64,000 nucleotides of DNA. Source: Cryphonectria parasitica EP155. Its lineage: Eukaryota > Ascomycota > Sordariomycetes > Diaporthales > Cryphonectriaceae. The notes beneath the pieces were generated by a model that saw nothing but the letters and a program-made list of their open reading frames with translations, ran no database searches and had not been told where the DNA came from. Made by a program: the position numbers and the translations under genes. The stretch lies in the NCBI RefSeq assembly GCF_011745365.1, contig NW_024468911.1, forward strand, positions 3,714,759 to 3,778,758, given 5' to 3'. Of the stretch, positions 21,480 to 33,843 are shown piece after piece. How positions within the stretch are numbered: position 1 is the stretch's first letter; each line of letters opens with the position of its first letter.

Positions 21480-23948
21480 AGTTTTTACGACGCTGCAGTG
21501 CGAAGGTAGAGGAAGGCTGCACTCGAATCGTTACAGAAACGAACACCAACGATGCCGAAAGACGGAAAGGCCAAAAACCCGATTAAAAGCTGTAACTATT
21601 CTGTAAGTATTGGGTGCTTGTCAGATTCTTAAAATCTCGAATTGGGTTCGGCGTACTGCTGCGGCATGGTCCAGGCGCTCCCCCATGTTCAAACTCCTAA
21701 CACTCAGATTCCAGAGCAATCTTCTCTTTAAACTCGGTTTCCTAACCTCTCCGCGTGAGTGTTGCAGGAGAATCTATCAGAGCTTCTCGCGTTCAAATTC
21801 ACATCCGTATACCGATTTTCACAAACTTGGTTCTATCAACTGAGGGCTTCTGCGCAGGACCCTCCTGCCCTTCGGCGAAGGTCGCGGTGGTGCTGTCAGT
21901 GGTATCTGCAAGAGGGCAACCGCCTTTCCTTGGTGCCGTATCAGTCATCTGTATACTGGGCGCCAAGGGGGCCAGCAGGCTCGGTTTCGTCTGTTGACGA
22001 GATCCTCTAACTTCCCGAGAGACTCTGCCCAAGACGCATCGACTCGGGCTGCACCGGTAGAGGAGACGACTGGCAAGAGACATTCTGCATAAGAAATTGA
22101 GCATCGAGGACTCATAAGTAGACAAGCGACTAAGTTCTCTCGGCCCGTTTTATGGCAGCGCACACCGCAATTTCTGATACTTCCCGGATTTTCACATAGT
22201 GCCATCGTATAGCAAAGTTCCACTTCAAGTAAGACACAAAGACCAAAAACATGTAGCCCTATGGGCAAAGAGACAATTCCACAACCTCTTCATGCAGCAG
22301 CACATGCATAAGGTGTTACATATCATTTCACTACTGCTACTGCTCTGTTATCCTGATTCCATCATCGCTGCTCTTGGCCCCCTCTTCTTCGACGAATATC
22401 TCCTCACTTGGACGTCGTAGTTGTTGTTGTCAACCCTGATAATATTCAGCCCGTTGCACTGGGTTCAATGCCACATCTTTTCGAATTTTCAATTATCAGA
22501 AACATGATTTTGGAATGAGACTTCACAGAAGGAACCTTTAAGCAACGAACAGAAACAGCTACAGAGCGCTCTGACGAAAGAGTGTGAATCTGAGGCGGGC
22601 TCGAGCATTAGAGGTAGGTGCCTTGTCGAAACAAAAAGGCTTCTAAGGTCATGGCCATGTAGTTGATCACCATACAAACACTTCTACCATGGACATAATA
22701 GACCTCGTGACCGTCACGACGGCCACTGTGGAAACCCTGTCACGCGTGCGGCCGCCACACACCCTCTGCAGATGTGCGAGACGCCCCAGGACGGGCAGCT
22801 GGGTGATGTGTACATTAAGGTCCGGCTGTAGCCCTCCTCAGCAGAGGCAGGGATCTTGTGATGGCGCACCGGAAGCTGGGGCGAGCGAATGTGGGTGTGG
22901 GAGCGTGGCGGAGCCCTTTCGGGTAATTAGGGGAAGAAGTGTGCCTCTCTGGTAACTAGCCTGAGAGACGACGTGGGGTCGAAGAGCAAGACTGTCTAGT
23001 TCCTGCTAGGTACATGATAATAAATGGTTGGTAATTATATGGACTTTTCCCTCTGAAGGCATTTGCGCGAGAATGAAGTCGTCAAAGCGCCTGTAAATGT
23101 CTGCTAATTACGACCAAACGTTCACCCCATCCTGAATAGATCCAGATATGCACACTTGTTCTTCCTTTCCCTGCGGCCAGTCTGCGCGGCCCTTTACACA
23201 CACACACACACACACCTCTCTGAAGACTCTAGCAATGCTCATAAGGCTATCGGCTCCACGCCAGAGGCCCGAAAGTCCATCCCATGCTACCGGGGCCTAA
23301 AATCTGACGGCATGCATAGCTGAACCTTCCACTCAATAATGACTAATAAAAGGCGTATGAGACTGCGACAAGATCCCCAGACTATCTTTTTAAAGATGAG
23401 AGTACCCAGGCTGGCATATCCTGCGCTGGGGGCCATATCGCAAGATGATTACTTCTGTTATTTGTTTGGGTGTGCAACCCAGATTCAAGGTATGCCCATC
23501 GTATAAACAGAATCGATGCATGAAGTCTCGACGACCAAAGTGTCTTGCCTTGGGCTAGCTTGACAACCTAGACATCATACCTAAAGGCCAGATCCCAGAA
23601 ATAGTTCTTCTATTGTGCAACCTCAGCTCGAAAAGGGCTCGGAAGGGCTTAAGAGGGCTGACTGAGGTACGGTAAGACAACCAATAAGTCCTCGAGGTTT
23701 CTTCAGCGATATTCCTCCTCTTGGCATGCTGAGAACTGATCTCCTGCCTCAGTGGTAGCTCGCCCCCACCTTAGTGTGAGGGCTGGCAAGAGCCCATGAG
23801 ATGACTTTGAGAGACAGAATGCATATAAACGTGTCCGTGGTGCCTTGACATGCCATCAGCTTTCGAGGACGTATTCTCAAGCCCCCGACGCCAACACTTG
23901 TTCGTTCTCCCTGAAGACACTGAACGCCTTTGCCATAATTCCAGAACG
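21480..23948. other. Gene-free stretch between the STAND-like and hemerythrin-like genes
   Basis: About 2.5 kb without a supportable gene on either strand. It contains a CA dinucleotide run at about 23196-23214. Several short frames have no family features. The composition is less GC-rich than the coding regions. It may hold old decayed sequence, but I could not identify any. Confidence 0.5.
23196..23214. repeat. CA dinucleotide repeat
   Basis: About nine CA units in intergenic sequence. Confidence 0.8.
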
Positions 23949-25017
23949 ATGGCCTCTATCCAGGCGCAATGGGCAGACGGCCCCTTTGAGCTGATACCAG
24001 CGTCCACCACAGGATACAAGGTAAGCACCCGGTTCCAGTATCGTAGCCCTGTCATAAGGCTGCATACACTGTGAGGATACTGAAATGTAGCCGTGTAGCC
24101 AGGCCAGAGGGTCAAGACCAGCCAACAGCTCGCCCAGGAGATGATCATCCTTCACAACATCATCATTCGAGGGATCAACAGCATCTACCTCCAGTGCGTC
24201 AACGTGGGCAGGTCCCCAGAGTCCGTCCCGGACTTTGTCGAGTACGCTCGGCTGTGGGTGACCCTTGGTAAATCCTTCCGATCCCTCAGTCTTCTTGGTA
24301 CACTTTCAGGGGCGTAACAACTGACAGCAGCACCCAGTCCACGAGCACCACGACAACGAAGAGACGATTGTGTTCCCCCGGATCGAGGACCTGGTCGGGG
24401 CACCCGGGCTGATGACGCCCAACGTCGAGCAGCACGCGGCCTTCCACGGCGGCCTCGATGCATTCAGCACGTACATCGAGTCGGTGAAGAACGGCAGCGC
24501 CAAGTACGACGGCGGAAAGATCCGAGAGATCATCGACTCGTTCATGCCGGTGCTGAGGGAGCATCTCTACGACGAGATACAGACGCTGCTGGCGCTGGAC
24601 AGGTACGAGGACAAATGCGACTGGGCTGCCTGGCTCAGGAAGGTACACGCCGAGATCGTGGCCCAGATGCAGGCCGATCCGAGCACCAAGGTAAGTTGTT
24701 CGCCCACAGGTGTTCCTGCCCTGTGATTCTTATTACCCCAACATTGGAGCCTCTGGGCGAATTATGACCATAACTCGTCTCTGGTCTGCCCGGCGTTGAT
24801 TACTGATATGAGGCGATGGCAGCATACCTTGATGCCGATGTTTATGCATCTCCACGATGGCACATTCGATAACGACTCGCTGCCTGTGTGGCCTGTGTTG
24901 CCGTGGATCGCCAAGGTGGTGATCTCGTGGATATATGACCGCAAGCACAAGAGCTGGTGGCGCTTTGCGCCGTGCGATATTAGCAGCAGACCTCAAGTGC
25001 TTCCATTTGTGGATTGA
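23949..25017 (+). CDS. Hemerythrin-like HHE-domain protein
   Basis: Predicted 262 residues. Exons 23949-24020, 24099-24267, 24338-24690 and 24823-25017 total 789 nt in one frame. The HHE cation-binding fold is shown by a first-helix histidine in EMIILHNIIIRGINSIY, the core VHEHHDNEETIVFPRIE, NVEQHAAFHGGLDAFSTYIE and MPVLREHLYDEIQTLL, in the order expected for a four-helix bundle with a di-metal site. The C-terminal part, TLMPMFMHLHDGTFDND and WWRFAPCDISSRP, is typical of the fungal members. Function is not established for this subgroup; oxygen, NO or iron handling is inferred from the fold. The last intron (24691-24822) was placed by frame and similarity. The start is the ATG of MASIQAQWADGPFELIP; an in-frame ATG 99 nt upstream is also possible. 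Confidence 0.85.
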
Positions 25018-26929
25018 TTTTTTATTCTTTTTTCCCCCCCTGGTAATGGGACGAAACGATAGGGAAAAGTCTCTCGGGTTTCCTTGTACATTATGGTGAG
25101 GGTGACCAGAACAAGTCCAGTCAATTGTGTTTCATTTTGCTTGCTTGGGAGTAAACGCTGTCAGAACGAAGGATGATGAACATGATTGCTCCACTTCCAT
25201 AACGAATAGAAATCGAACGGATTCTATGCAACAAACCAATGCTTGCTGATCGGGACCGCGAGACGGAAAAGTGTAGAGCTGTGTAGAGTACGGCACCACT
25301 TCTTTTTGGTATGTGACAAGAGGCTGGACTTTTCAGGAAAGGAAGAGGAGACAGAGAGGAGAGGACTTGAGCTTTTGCAAAGGTCCGACTATACCCTTGT
25401 GTGATAAGCTGGGGTGGGAAACTACAGAAGGTATTACTGTGGTGCACTTGTGCACTCCTGCCCTGTCTGTCACGCTCAGGCACAATGGTGTTAAGTGATG
25501 GATGGTACTGTACCATTCGGCTAGGTGTAAGTGCCTATTACTAAGCAGTAGGAACCACCATACAAAAGCGACAGCTGAAGCCATCTGGAAGACACGTGGG
25601 GAAAAGTAGAAATAAGAAGAAATTATCGCAACAGCTGTTGTCACATGTTTTGATACGGTGGGTATGAGTCGCAAGCAAAAGTTCTGTGGGGCTTTGTGTT
25701 TGATCAGCCAGAGCATTACGCCAAAAGCTCTTGATAAGCTGGCCCAACATGTCAGGGTCCTGCTGATAGACACAGCCTTGACATCATCTTGACTGTGGGT
25801 GACTGATTACAAAGTGCTTGTAAAGGGGCTTTTCAGAATGCACTGCACACTGCATACTGCACATGCACAGTATTGAGGACAGGTGTGTGTGTGCGTGTGT
25901 GTGCTTGGTTCCCTCCCAAAAACAAAATGTACCTAGAACTGGCCTTGGTCGGTTGTGTGGGGTGCATCGCCTTCAGAGAGGAGGCTGTGAAGCCTGATGT
26001 TCTTTTGTGGTCAAGGGCAAAAGGTTTGAATTGATGGATATTATACAGTAACTGATTACTGGTGGGAGGCCTGCTTCGCAAAGGCTGCGCTCTTCAGGGA
26101 TGTGGTGGCGATGCTACAGCACGTAAGTGCTACGTATGGTTACGTTCCAGGCGTGGCTAGGTACCCACTACCTGCCATAGTACAGGAGTAGCTACCCCTA
26201 GCGCGCTAGGTAAGTGACGTATACACGTGGTACCGTCGTCGAGCGCAGGCTCGAATCGCCCTGAAATCACGCTTAGAGCTGCGCAACCTGCTGCTGCCCG
26301 CAGCCCCGAGAGGGGGGGGAGGGAGGGGGTAGCCCCTCTTCTTAGAGGGACCCCCAGTCCCGCCCGTCCGTCACAGAATAGGCCGGCCCCTTCAGTTCCC
26401 CAACCTTCTGGTGAGTGAACATTTGACCTTCAGACCTGCAAATTCCCATCCGTCCAAACACCTCACGCGAGAACTGCTATTCCCACTCCACATTTTCAAT
26501 CGCAGCAGGCAAACCCCTTCCACTCCCACTACCACTCCTTTAACTACTCCCTCCCGCAATCGAGCTCGACTTTTCTACGCGCGACCTTCACATCCGCAAA
26601 CCAGCCCCACGCCACTGTTCCGGCACGATACACGCGAGGGTTATCAGCCGCCAGAGTACTTAAGCGACCACGTCCCAAGCTGGCGGTACGACGCTGCTGC
26701 TGCCCTGTAAAACCCCCCCCTCCACCCAGAGCCTGACCTGACATTGACAGCCAGCCTTGTCGCGAAATAGCCACTCGTACACATCGACACATCCCTCTCC
26801 CCCTCCCAACGCAGCGATCCAACCACCGCCCCGCGACAATCACCCGCCGGCGCTTAGCCAAGTCCTCTCGCCAGAGAGGAAAAGGAACGAGGCTGACAAC
26901 GTTGACGACGACGGCCAAGACAGAACGAC
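25018..26929. other. Intergenic region upstream of NCS-1
   Basis: 1.9 kb with no recognised gene. It includes a GT repeat at about 25882-25903, a G-rich patch near 26311-26330 and a pyrimidine-rich stretch from about 26440 to 26880, which is probably promoter and leader of the calcium sensor gene. Confidence 0.55.
25882..25903. repeat. GT dinucleotide repeat
   Basis: About ten GT units interrupted by a single C, in intergenic sequence. Confidence 0.75.
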
Positions 26930-28358
26930 ATGGGAAAATCGTGAGTCTCGGCATCCTCCGATCTTCGATAGTACCACCTGCCGCGCGCGCCGAGATGGGC
27001 GATCAGAGACAATTGCCCTATCAAGAGCATGGATCACAGTGCAGAGAGGGGTCGGGGGTACACCACGAGGCTCGTCATATCGCGAACATGGATCGTCCGC
27101 TCGAGCCCCCTCCACCTACTACCCCCCTCCACTCTGTGTCTCCGGCCATCCGAGCGCAACTCTCTCTACTCGTCCTCGTTCGGCGCGCAGACAGGAGGCA
27201 CAATAAAATAAAATAAAATATAAAAAAGTCACAAAACAAGCGATGGCTTCTTCTTCTTGGAAAGGGTATCTCGGGCTGACGAACGATACGCACGATTACA
27301 GACAGTCTAAGCTCTCGCAAGAGCAGCTGGTCGAACTGCAGAAGTCGACACACTTCGACAAGAAGGAGCTGCAACAATGGTACAAGGGTAAGCCGATCCC
27401 TCTCCCGACTCCTACAATCCAGTATCTATACATCTCACCACCACCCCCCTTCCCAACCCAAACCTTTCCTCCGTGTCGTGCTCGTTGCCGCGCCAGCCCC
27501 ATATGTGACGCAGCAGGGGACAGCGAGAGCAACGGTTCTCTGGCGCGAGGAATATTTCAGAGCCGCATACGTATGGCGCTCAAATCGATGCATCACATCA
27601 TGGCTAACCCGCTCTGCGCCTGCGCCCGGCCCCTCTCCGGGGTCCATGCGCCCGGCGCGACGCCCGACCAACAGGCTTCCTCAAGGATTGCCCCTCGGGG
27701 ATGCTTACCAAGGATGAGTTCCAAAAGATCTACCGGCAGTTTTTCCCGTTCGGGGACCCGTCGAGCTTCGCCGACTACGTCTTTAATGTCTTCGACAGCG
27801 ACAAGTCCGGCACCATCGACTTCAAGGAGTTCATCTGCGCGCTGAGCGTGACCTCACGCGGCAAGATGGAGGACAAGCTGGACTGGGCCTTTCAGCTCTA
27901 TGACATTGACGGTGACGGCAAGATCAGCTACGATGAGATGCTAAAGATTGTGGAGGCAATTTACAAGATGGTATGGTCCTCCCCGAATCTCCCCCCTCTA
28001 CCCTTTCTTCCCTTGCCCATGACATGCCTCTGCGCGATTAATTTTATGTCACTGTTCCACCCTCACCCCCCCCCCCCCCAAAAAAAAAAAACCAACCAAA
28101 GAAACAAATGAACCAGGATTGCCGAGACAACAGACAGGGTATTGGGGCTGACATCTTGCGTGCCTGTGTTCTGTATAGGTCGGCTCTATGGTGAAACTGC
28201 CTGAGGATGAGGATACCCCCGAGAAGCGTGTCAAGAAGATCTTCCGCATGATGGACAAGGATGAGAACGGCTGCCTCGACATGGAGGAGTTCAAGGAGGG
28301 TAGCAAACGTGACGAGACCATCGTGTCCGCCCTATCTCTGTATGACGGCCTGGTTTAG
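26930..28358 (+). CDS. NCS1: NCS-1/frequenin-type neuronal calcium sensor
   Basis: Predicted 190 residues, the usual NCS-1 length. It begins [20 protein letters not shown], with glycine 2 and serine 6 in an N-myristoylation context, so the protein should associate with membranes and act as a calcium-myristoyl switch. In yeast the orthologue Frq1 activates the PI 4-kinase Pik1. The first EF-hand is degenerate. Three normal loops follow: [24 protein letters not shown] and [12 protein letters not shown]. Exons are 26930-26940, 27302-27387, 27675-27970 and 28179-28358 (573 nt). Exon 1 is only 11 nt (ATG GGA AAA TC). Its junction across a 361-nt intron restores the MGKSQSKL start. The third intron holds a C run followed by an A run. 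It ends GLV before TAG, and the gene converges with the acyl-CoA synthetase gene. Confidence 0.96.
27202..27221. repeat. AAAAT repeat in intron 1 of NCS-1
   Basis: Four units of AAAAT in the first intron, about 80 nt before the 3' splice site. Confidence 0.8.
28066..28091. repeat. C run followed by an A run in an NCS-1 intron
   Basis: About 14 C then 12 A in the third intron of the calcium sensor gene. It is likely variable in length and prone to sequencing error. Confidence 0.85.
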
Positions 28359-29211
28359 TCTTTTCGGCCTAGCGTAGGGTATAAACAAGAGAGAGTTGTG
28401 AGACACATAAACACCGGGATGCTCTGTGTGGCCGAAAGATAGAGAGAAACGGAAAAGGGCCGGGCCAGAGAGGGGGGCAGGGAAAGAAAGGGAGGCGGGG
28501 GCGAAGGAGTCTGCGGATCAGGCGGGCACGACGGCGTTGCGCGTTTCTTCATTTTCATTACCTGCGAGACTGGACCGTGCTTGGGGGAATCGACACGTGA
28601 GGTGTTTCCCAAGGACGGTGTCCGATTTTTTCAATGTTGCAAGCAACCTTCACGGCTTGGGCATCTTTTCTCGCTAGTAAATACATGACGTTCGATGAAT
28701 AAGTGTGTAAGTGAGTGAGTTGAGTGACCAGGTGAGTGAGCACACGCTATGACCATATCGTACAAACAGTGTCTTTTGTACAAGGCTGTCTGCCGAAATA
28801 TAGGGCTCAAACACCAACAACCCAGATGTATGTACAGAGAAACGCAAGCACACCAAATACTACGCAAGGCACCAATCACTCCGATCCGGTCTCGACATAT
28901 TCATGCAACCCTACTTTTGAGTTTTGGCCTATCCTACGGTTCATAATAGGAAGTAATCGCTTACAAAAACAAAACAAAAAAACAAAAAGAAATTGAGATT
29001 AGGAAGGGAAAAAAAATGTGGGGGGGGGGGGTTGATTTGCATTTGAAAGACACAATCCTCAGGCTAGATATGGATGTCTCTTGCTTTCCTAAATGTCCAT
29101 ACAAGAGAGCCGAAGACCAAAACCAAGACCGCTGGACTCATTAAACATATACTATAAACAATGGGATGAACAGGGTAAGACAGGCGACCAGACAGGAAAA
29201 AAGGTTATTTT
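28359..29211. other. Convergent intergenic region, NCS-1 and acyl-CoA synthetase
   Basis: 3' flanks of both genes. It is AT-rich towards 28900-29200, with A runs and a G run at about 29021-29030. No gene is seen. Confidence 0.6.
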
Positions 29212-31357
29212 TTAAGACCCGTATGCCTTGTCGATCTGCTTCTTGTACTTCTTGACGATGCCCTTACGGTTCAGCTTCTGCGCTGCGGTGACGAGACCCT
29301 ACAGATGTCTTGGTCAGTATGGAAGCGTGCCCGCAGAAACAAGGCAAGGAAGGGAACAACATAGAACTCACATTTTGAGGCGTCCACTCCTCATCACTGA
29401 GAACGACACCATCGATAATTTCAATACCAGCGAGGCCGCCTGCACGGCCTGCAGATTGCAGCTCCTTGAGAACAAGCCCATGCAGCTTCTTGTTATGCAC
29501 GAGCTCCTCCAGGGCTCCGGCCTTGATGCCGTTGGCCTCTGCCAGCTTCTTGAGCGCCGGCTCCGCGGGCACGATAATAGCGACAGGCTTGGACTGCGAA
29601 TCATCGGCGTACACGCAGATGTTGGCAACGACGGGGGCGGAGCGGTAGATCGATTCGAGTTTCTCGAGCGCAATGTATTCGCCGTTGAGCGTCTTGACCA
29701 GGTTCTTCTTGCGGTCGATCAGCTTCAGGTGCCCGTTGGAATCCCACTCGCCGATATCGCCAGTCTTGAACCACCCGTCTGATGTCAGAGCCTCCTGCGT
29801 TTCCTTGTCATTTTGGTAGTAGCCATCCATGATGCTTGGCCCCCGCAGCCACACCTCACCTTGCGGATGAGGCTTGTTGGTTGCATAGTAGCCGGCATCT
29901 GGGAAATCGACCAGCTTGGCTTCGACAGCAGCTGGCGGGGCGCCGATGGACTCCGAGGTCCATTCCAAGGGGTTTCCAAGGGTGCCCATGGCAGTTGTCT
30001 CTGTCAGACCGTACCCGATGATCATAGGGGCGATGGCCATGGAAATGAACTTTTGCGTGTCCTTCGCCACGGGACCTCCTCCGTTCATGCAGAGCTTCAG
30101 GCGTCCGCCCGTCGCCTCCTTGACCTTCTTAAACACGACAGCATCCAGGATGCCGGATCCTGGCAGCCCCCAGCCCATGAGCTGGCTTTTGGCCCACATG
30201 CCGCCCCAGAAGAGGTTCCTGACCACGGGGCCTCCGGCTTCCACCTTGGCGATAATGCCCTTCTTGACGGTCTCGAAGACTGCAGGCACACCGACGAGAA
30301 CGCTGGGCTTGAACTCGCGGATGTCTCCATTGCAGTGGCGCACGGAAGCATCCGACAGGGTCTTGGGGTTGCCGTAGCCCATGGTAGATCCCCAGTAGAG
30401 GGACGCATTCTCGAAGACAAATTCCAGGATATGGGCGAGGGGTAGGTAGGTCAAGAGGCCGTCCCCGGGGCCGATGAAGGGCTGCACAACCACGCTTACG
30501 CCCGCAACGGAAGCAACGACGTTGCTGTGCTTCAGGGGAACGCCCTTCGGTGTGCCGGTCGACCCAGAGGTGTACATGATGCAGCAGAGGTCCTCGGGCT
30601 TGGGGGGTACTGGATCCACGGGGTTCTCCTCTCCCGACTTCCTCAGATCCTCAAAACTGAGGACCTTTACGTTGGGGTATGCGGCCGTCAGCTTGTCGAT
30701 GTGTTCCTGCTTGATCTTGTTCTGGCTGTTCCACACGACGTGGCGGATCTCGGTCGCATCCTTGAGGACGTTTGTCAGGGTCGGCAGCAGGTGGGGGTCC
30801 AGGAAGATGACCTTGGCCTCGGTGGCCACCATAGAATGGCGCAGGCCCTCCTCACCGAGGGTGTCATAAGCAGTCACGATGGGCATGGACTGTGATGCAG
30901 CGCCGTGGGACATGGCCAGCCAGTATGAGCTCGTGGCTGCGAAGATGTGAACGCGGTCGCCCTGGTTGAGGCCCAGCTTTCGCAGGCCGGCTCCGACCTG
31001 CAGTATGAGCTTCTCGTACTCGAGGTAGGTCATGTACTCGTAGCTGCCGAGCTGAAAATACGACCAGACCTTGTCCACCTCGCACTCCTCCCCGTCGATG
31101 ATCTTCTTCACCTTCTTGGTCTCCTGGTGGACATCGATAAGCTTCCGCGAGCCCATGGCCTTGGCGTTGCCGAACTTCTCAACAGACACCTTGACAAGCT
31201 CGTAGACGGTGGAGACGTCGGGCTGGGGCTTGGCGACAAGGTCGGGAATGGCAGCCTTGATGCGACGGATGGGGGTCTCACCCTCGACGGGTTTTTGACC
31301 GGGCACCTCGACGGTGAAGGGCGGTTTCGCCTGAAATTTGGGGAGTATGGTCGTCAT
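29212..31357 (-). CDS. FAA1: Long-chain fatty acyl-CoA synthetase (FAA1/FAA4 type)
   Basis: Predicted 690-residue ATP-dependent long-chain acyl-CoA ligase, which activates fatty acids for beta-oxidation, lipid synthesis and protein acylation. It starts MTTILPKFQAKPPFTVEV. Motifs in order: P-loop-like AMP motif YTSGSTGTPKGVPLKHSN, substrate-gate region around LTYLPLAHILEFVFEN, adenylate motif GYGLTETTAMG, and the FACS signature region DGWFKTGDIGEWDSNGHLKL followed by DRKKNLVKTLNGEYIALEKL. Two exons, 31357-29372 and 29298-29212. The last exon adds GLVTAAQKLNRKGIVKKYKK and a short tail, completing the usual C-terminus. The family resembles yeast Faa1/Faa4; which of the two is the closer cannot be told by eye. 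The upstream 31380-31600 region is CT-rich on the coding strand. Confidence 0.95.
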
Positions 31358-33140
31358 GGTGGGTGGTGAATGGCTGGGTATCACAGATCAGTGGGAGATG
31401 AGGCAAAAGGGGAAAGAAAGAAAGAAGAAGAAGAAGAAGAATGATGTGTTGGGCAAGACAAGAAACAAAGGCTGTTTGAAAGAGGCTGGTCAAAAAGACA
31501 GCTGCTGGAATGAAGAGGCGCTTGCAGTAGATATTTCCAGGGTGGAAGTTGTTGAGGAGGAGGAGGAGGAGGAGGAGGCGGAGGAGGAAGAAGCGTCAAC
31601 TTGCAGTGGCACCGTCAGTGGCTTAAGCTCCAATTAAAAACAGTTAGCTCCCCCTGCTGCTGTGCATGAATGAGAAGGGGCAGGTTTTATGACGTCCTTT
31701 GTACCCCAGCTTGACAGCTAGCGTCTAGATCTCCACCAGGGACCAGGGCAGTCAGTCCGTCACTTTTCACACTGCCGATGCAACCAAGTGGATTTGATTT
31801 CTTGTCCTTTTGCTTGAGGAATTCTTGGAACCATTTCTTCTTGTTTGCTCAACTTGACAATCTGCATATCCCTTGTCTTCCTGTTTAGACCATATCTGCA
31901 CCCTCCTGGCTCAGATCCTAGCACCAATGTCTGGTCAAATTCATATGTGTTGCAGCTCCATTGGAGGCCCACCCACCTATAGGGTCGTAAGCCTCAGTTT
32001 CTGAGTGGCCCCAACTCCTCCGTCCTGTGAAAACCGTTGGAACCGGTCAGTCAAGACTGGTCTGCTGTCTATGCCTCTGCATTCGTCCTTAGTGGCGTAT
32101 GACCAAGACGCTTTGACCCTGCTCACGCTCTATTGCTGACGCCTCCTCTCCTCTCCTCTTGTGTATAAACTAAATCTACTATGGTAGGTGCCTGGGTTTA
32201 GCCACTCCGTTTAGCCACTCCATACTGCAGCGGCAGTGTAGCCTGTGGGGCCTCCCGCCTTCCCTGTTGTGCCCAGGTCATGAGCTCAAAACCCGCCAGT
32301 TCCTGACGGTTCTGTCACACTATAGCCCAGTCCGTCTGTGTATGACGACTCTGTAGATTTCTTGACAGGTGTTTGGCCCTTCACATGCTATTGATCTGAT
32401 CAAAAACATCAAAGAGATTGTTGGGAAGAAAGGAAATATGTCCTTGGAAGGGGGAGATAGCAAAGAAAAACAAATACCACCTGAGCCAAGGTATTGAGAA
32501 AGCTTGTTGAGTTGCTCCCCAAGTTGTGTCTAATCTTCTGGGTTCTCTCAAGAGCCAGTTGTTTACCACCCAGAGCTCTAGCCTGTGTCAACCCTGGAGA
32601 CTGTCTCTCCAACAAGGAGTTGATATGACTTGTATAGTGGCAAGTAGGCAGAGATGAATAGAAATCATCTTGACATAGAGTTGTCAGCATTTCTTAAAGA
32701 CATCAGCTACTATCTTAACTTGTTGCTCTGCCTCTTCTACTGAGCCTCCCTAAAGATTGAATTTGTGTAAGATCTTTGTATGAATTTTACTGACAATAAT
32801 ACTGATATTCTTTATCTAGTCGATAATACAATGAACATGAGATCGAAGTTCTGATTTGTAAAGTTGATAGTATTGTTATGAGGATGGAATAATGGCATCA
32901 AAGCAATGGAGACACCAACCGGTACGTCCTTGATCTGGTAGTGAAGAAATTTATCTCCCTGAACAAATTTGTTGAATCATTTTCAACTAAACCACACGAC
33001 CACACAAACACATGGACTGACGAGATCCCATTACACACTGAGTGAAAACCACAGTAAGAAATCCATCTATATCGTCTTCTCAAAAATGGGATGAATAGCC
33101 TAACAAATCATTTCATCTAGCTCACCCCCGGCCCAACACC
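31358..33140. other. Divergent region between FAA1 and RKM5 genes
   Basis: The FAA1-proximal part is polypyrimidine on the minus strand, with AAG repeats at 31411-31441 and GGA repeats at 31553-31590. From about 32380 to 33110 the sequence is AT-rich. The minus strand there has a 93-codon frame (32690-32409) including NSLLERQSPGLTQARALGGK that I cannot assign, possibly a relic of a decayed gene or repeat. No functional gene is supported. Confidence 0.5.
31553..31590. repeat. GGA-rich trinucleotide repeat
   Basis: Roughly twelve GGA/GGC/GAA units about 200 bp upstream of the FAA1 start, CT-rich on the coding strand of that gene. Confidence 0.8.
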
Positions 33141-33812
33141 ATGGCCAGCGCAATAGAAAGCCTCTTGGCCCAGCTGGACCCTGAAATTCAAGACGCAGAA
33201 GAAGGCACGTAAAAACAATAGACAGAAACACACCCACATACGCAGCCAGCAGGCCAATTTACTCGGCCGCCTGCCTGCAAAAGACACCTTTGAGAGAGGG
33301 GAACACCATTTTTTCTCACACAAGGAGGTACATCCACACAGAAGTCTTCCTCCTCTTCTCCCAATCCCGGCCCCAGGCCCAGAACCTCGGCTTCGTCGAC
33401 CCACGCGCCACCACCCTTGAGCTCACTATCAACGGCCGCGACCTGGCCGTCACCCAGTCCCCCGCCGTCCTGTCCTCCAACCGCGCCGGCGGTACCACTG
33501 GCGCTGTCGTCTGGAAGGTCACACCGCTCTTCGCCTCGTGGCTATCTTCCGGCGCTGGCAGCAGCGGCAGCAGCAGCAACAGCAGCAGCAACGTCCTCGC
33601 CCGCGCCGGCCTCCTCACCTCCGCCTCCACCATCCTCGAGCTCGGCTGCGGCGTCTCCGCCCTTGTCGGACTCGCTACTGCTCCGCTGGTGCGGCGCTAT
33701 ATACTCACGGACCAGCAGTACGTCGCGCGCTTCGTCGAGCAGAACATAGAGCAGAACCGCAGGTCGCTGCCAACCCGCGCCGCAGGTAAGTCCTCCAGCA
33801 GAGGAGTTGGTG

Positions 33813-33843
<31 letters not shown>

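Noticed and set aside
23740..23790. A-box-like CTCAGTGGTAG sequence, considered as a tRNA-Gly start
   Set aside because: No matching B box (GGTTCGANNCC) or acceptor stem downstream.
27243..27301. Start of NCS-1 at the ATG at 27243
   Set aside because: The resulting N-terminus is unlike any NCS-1. The spliced 11-nt exon restores the conserved MGKSQSKL start.
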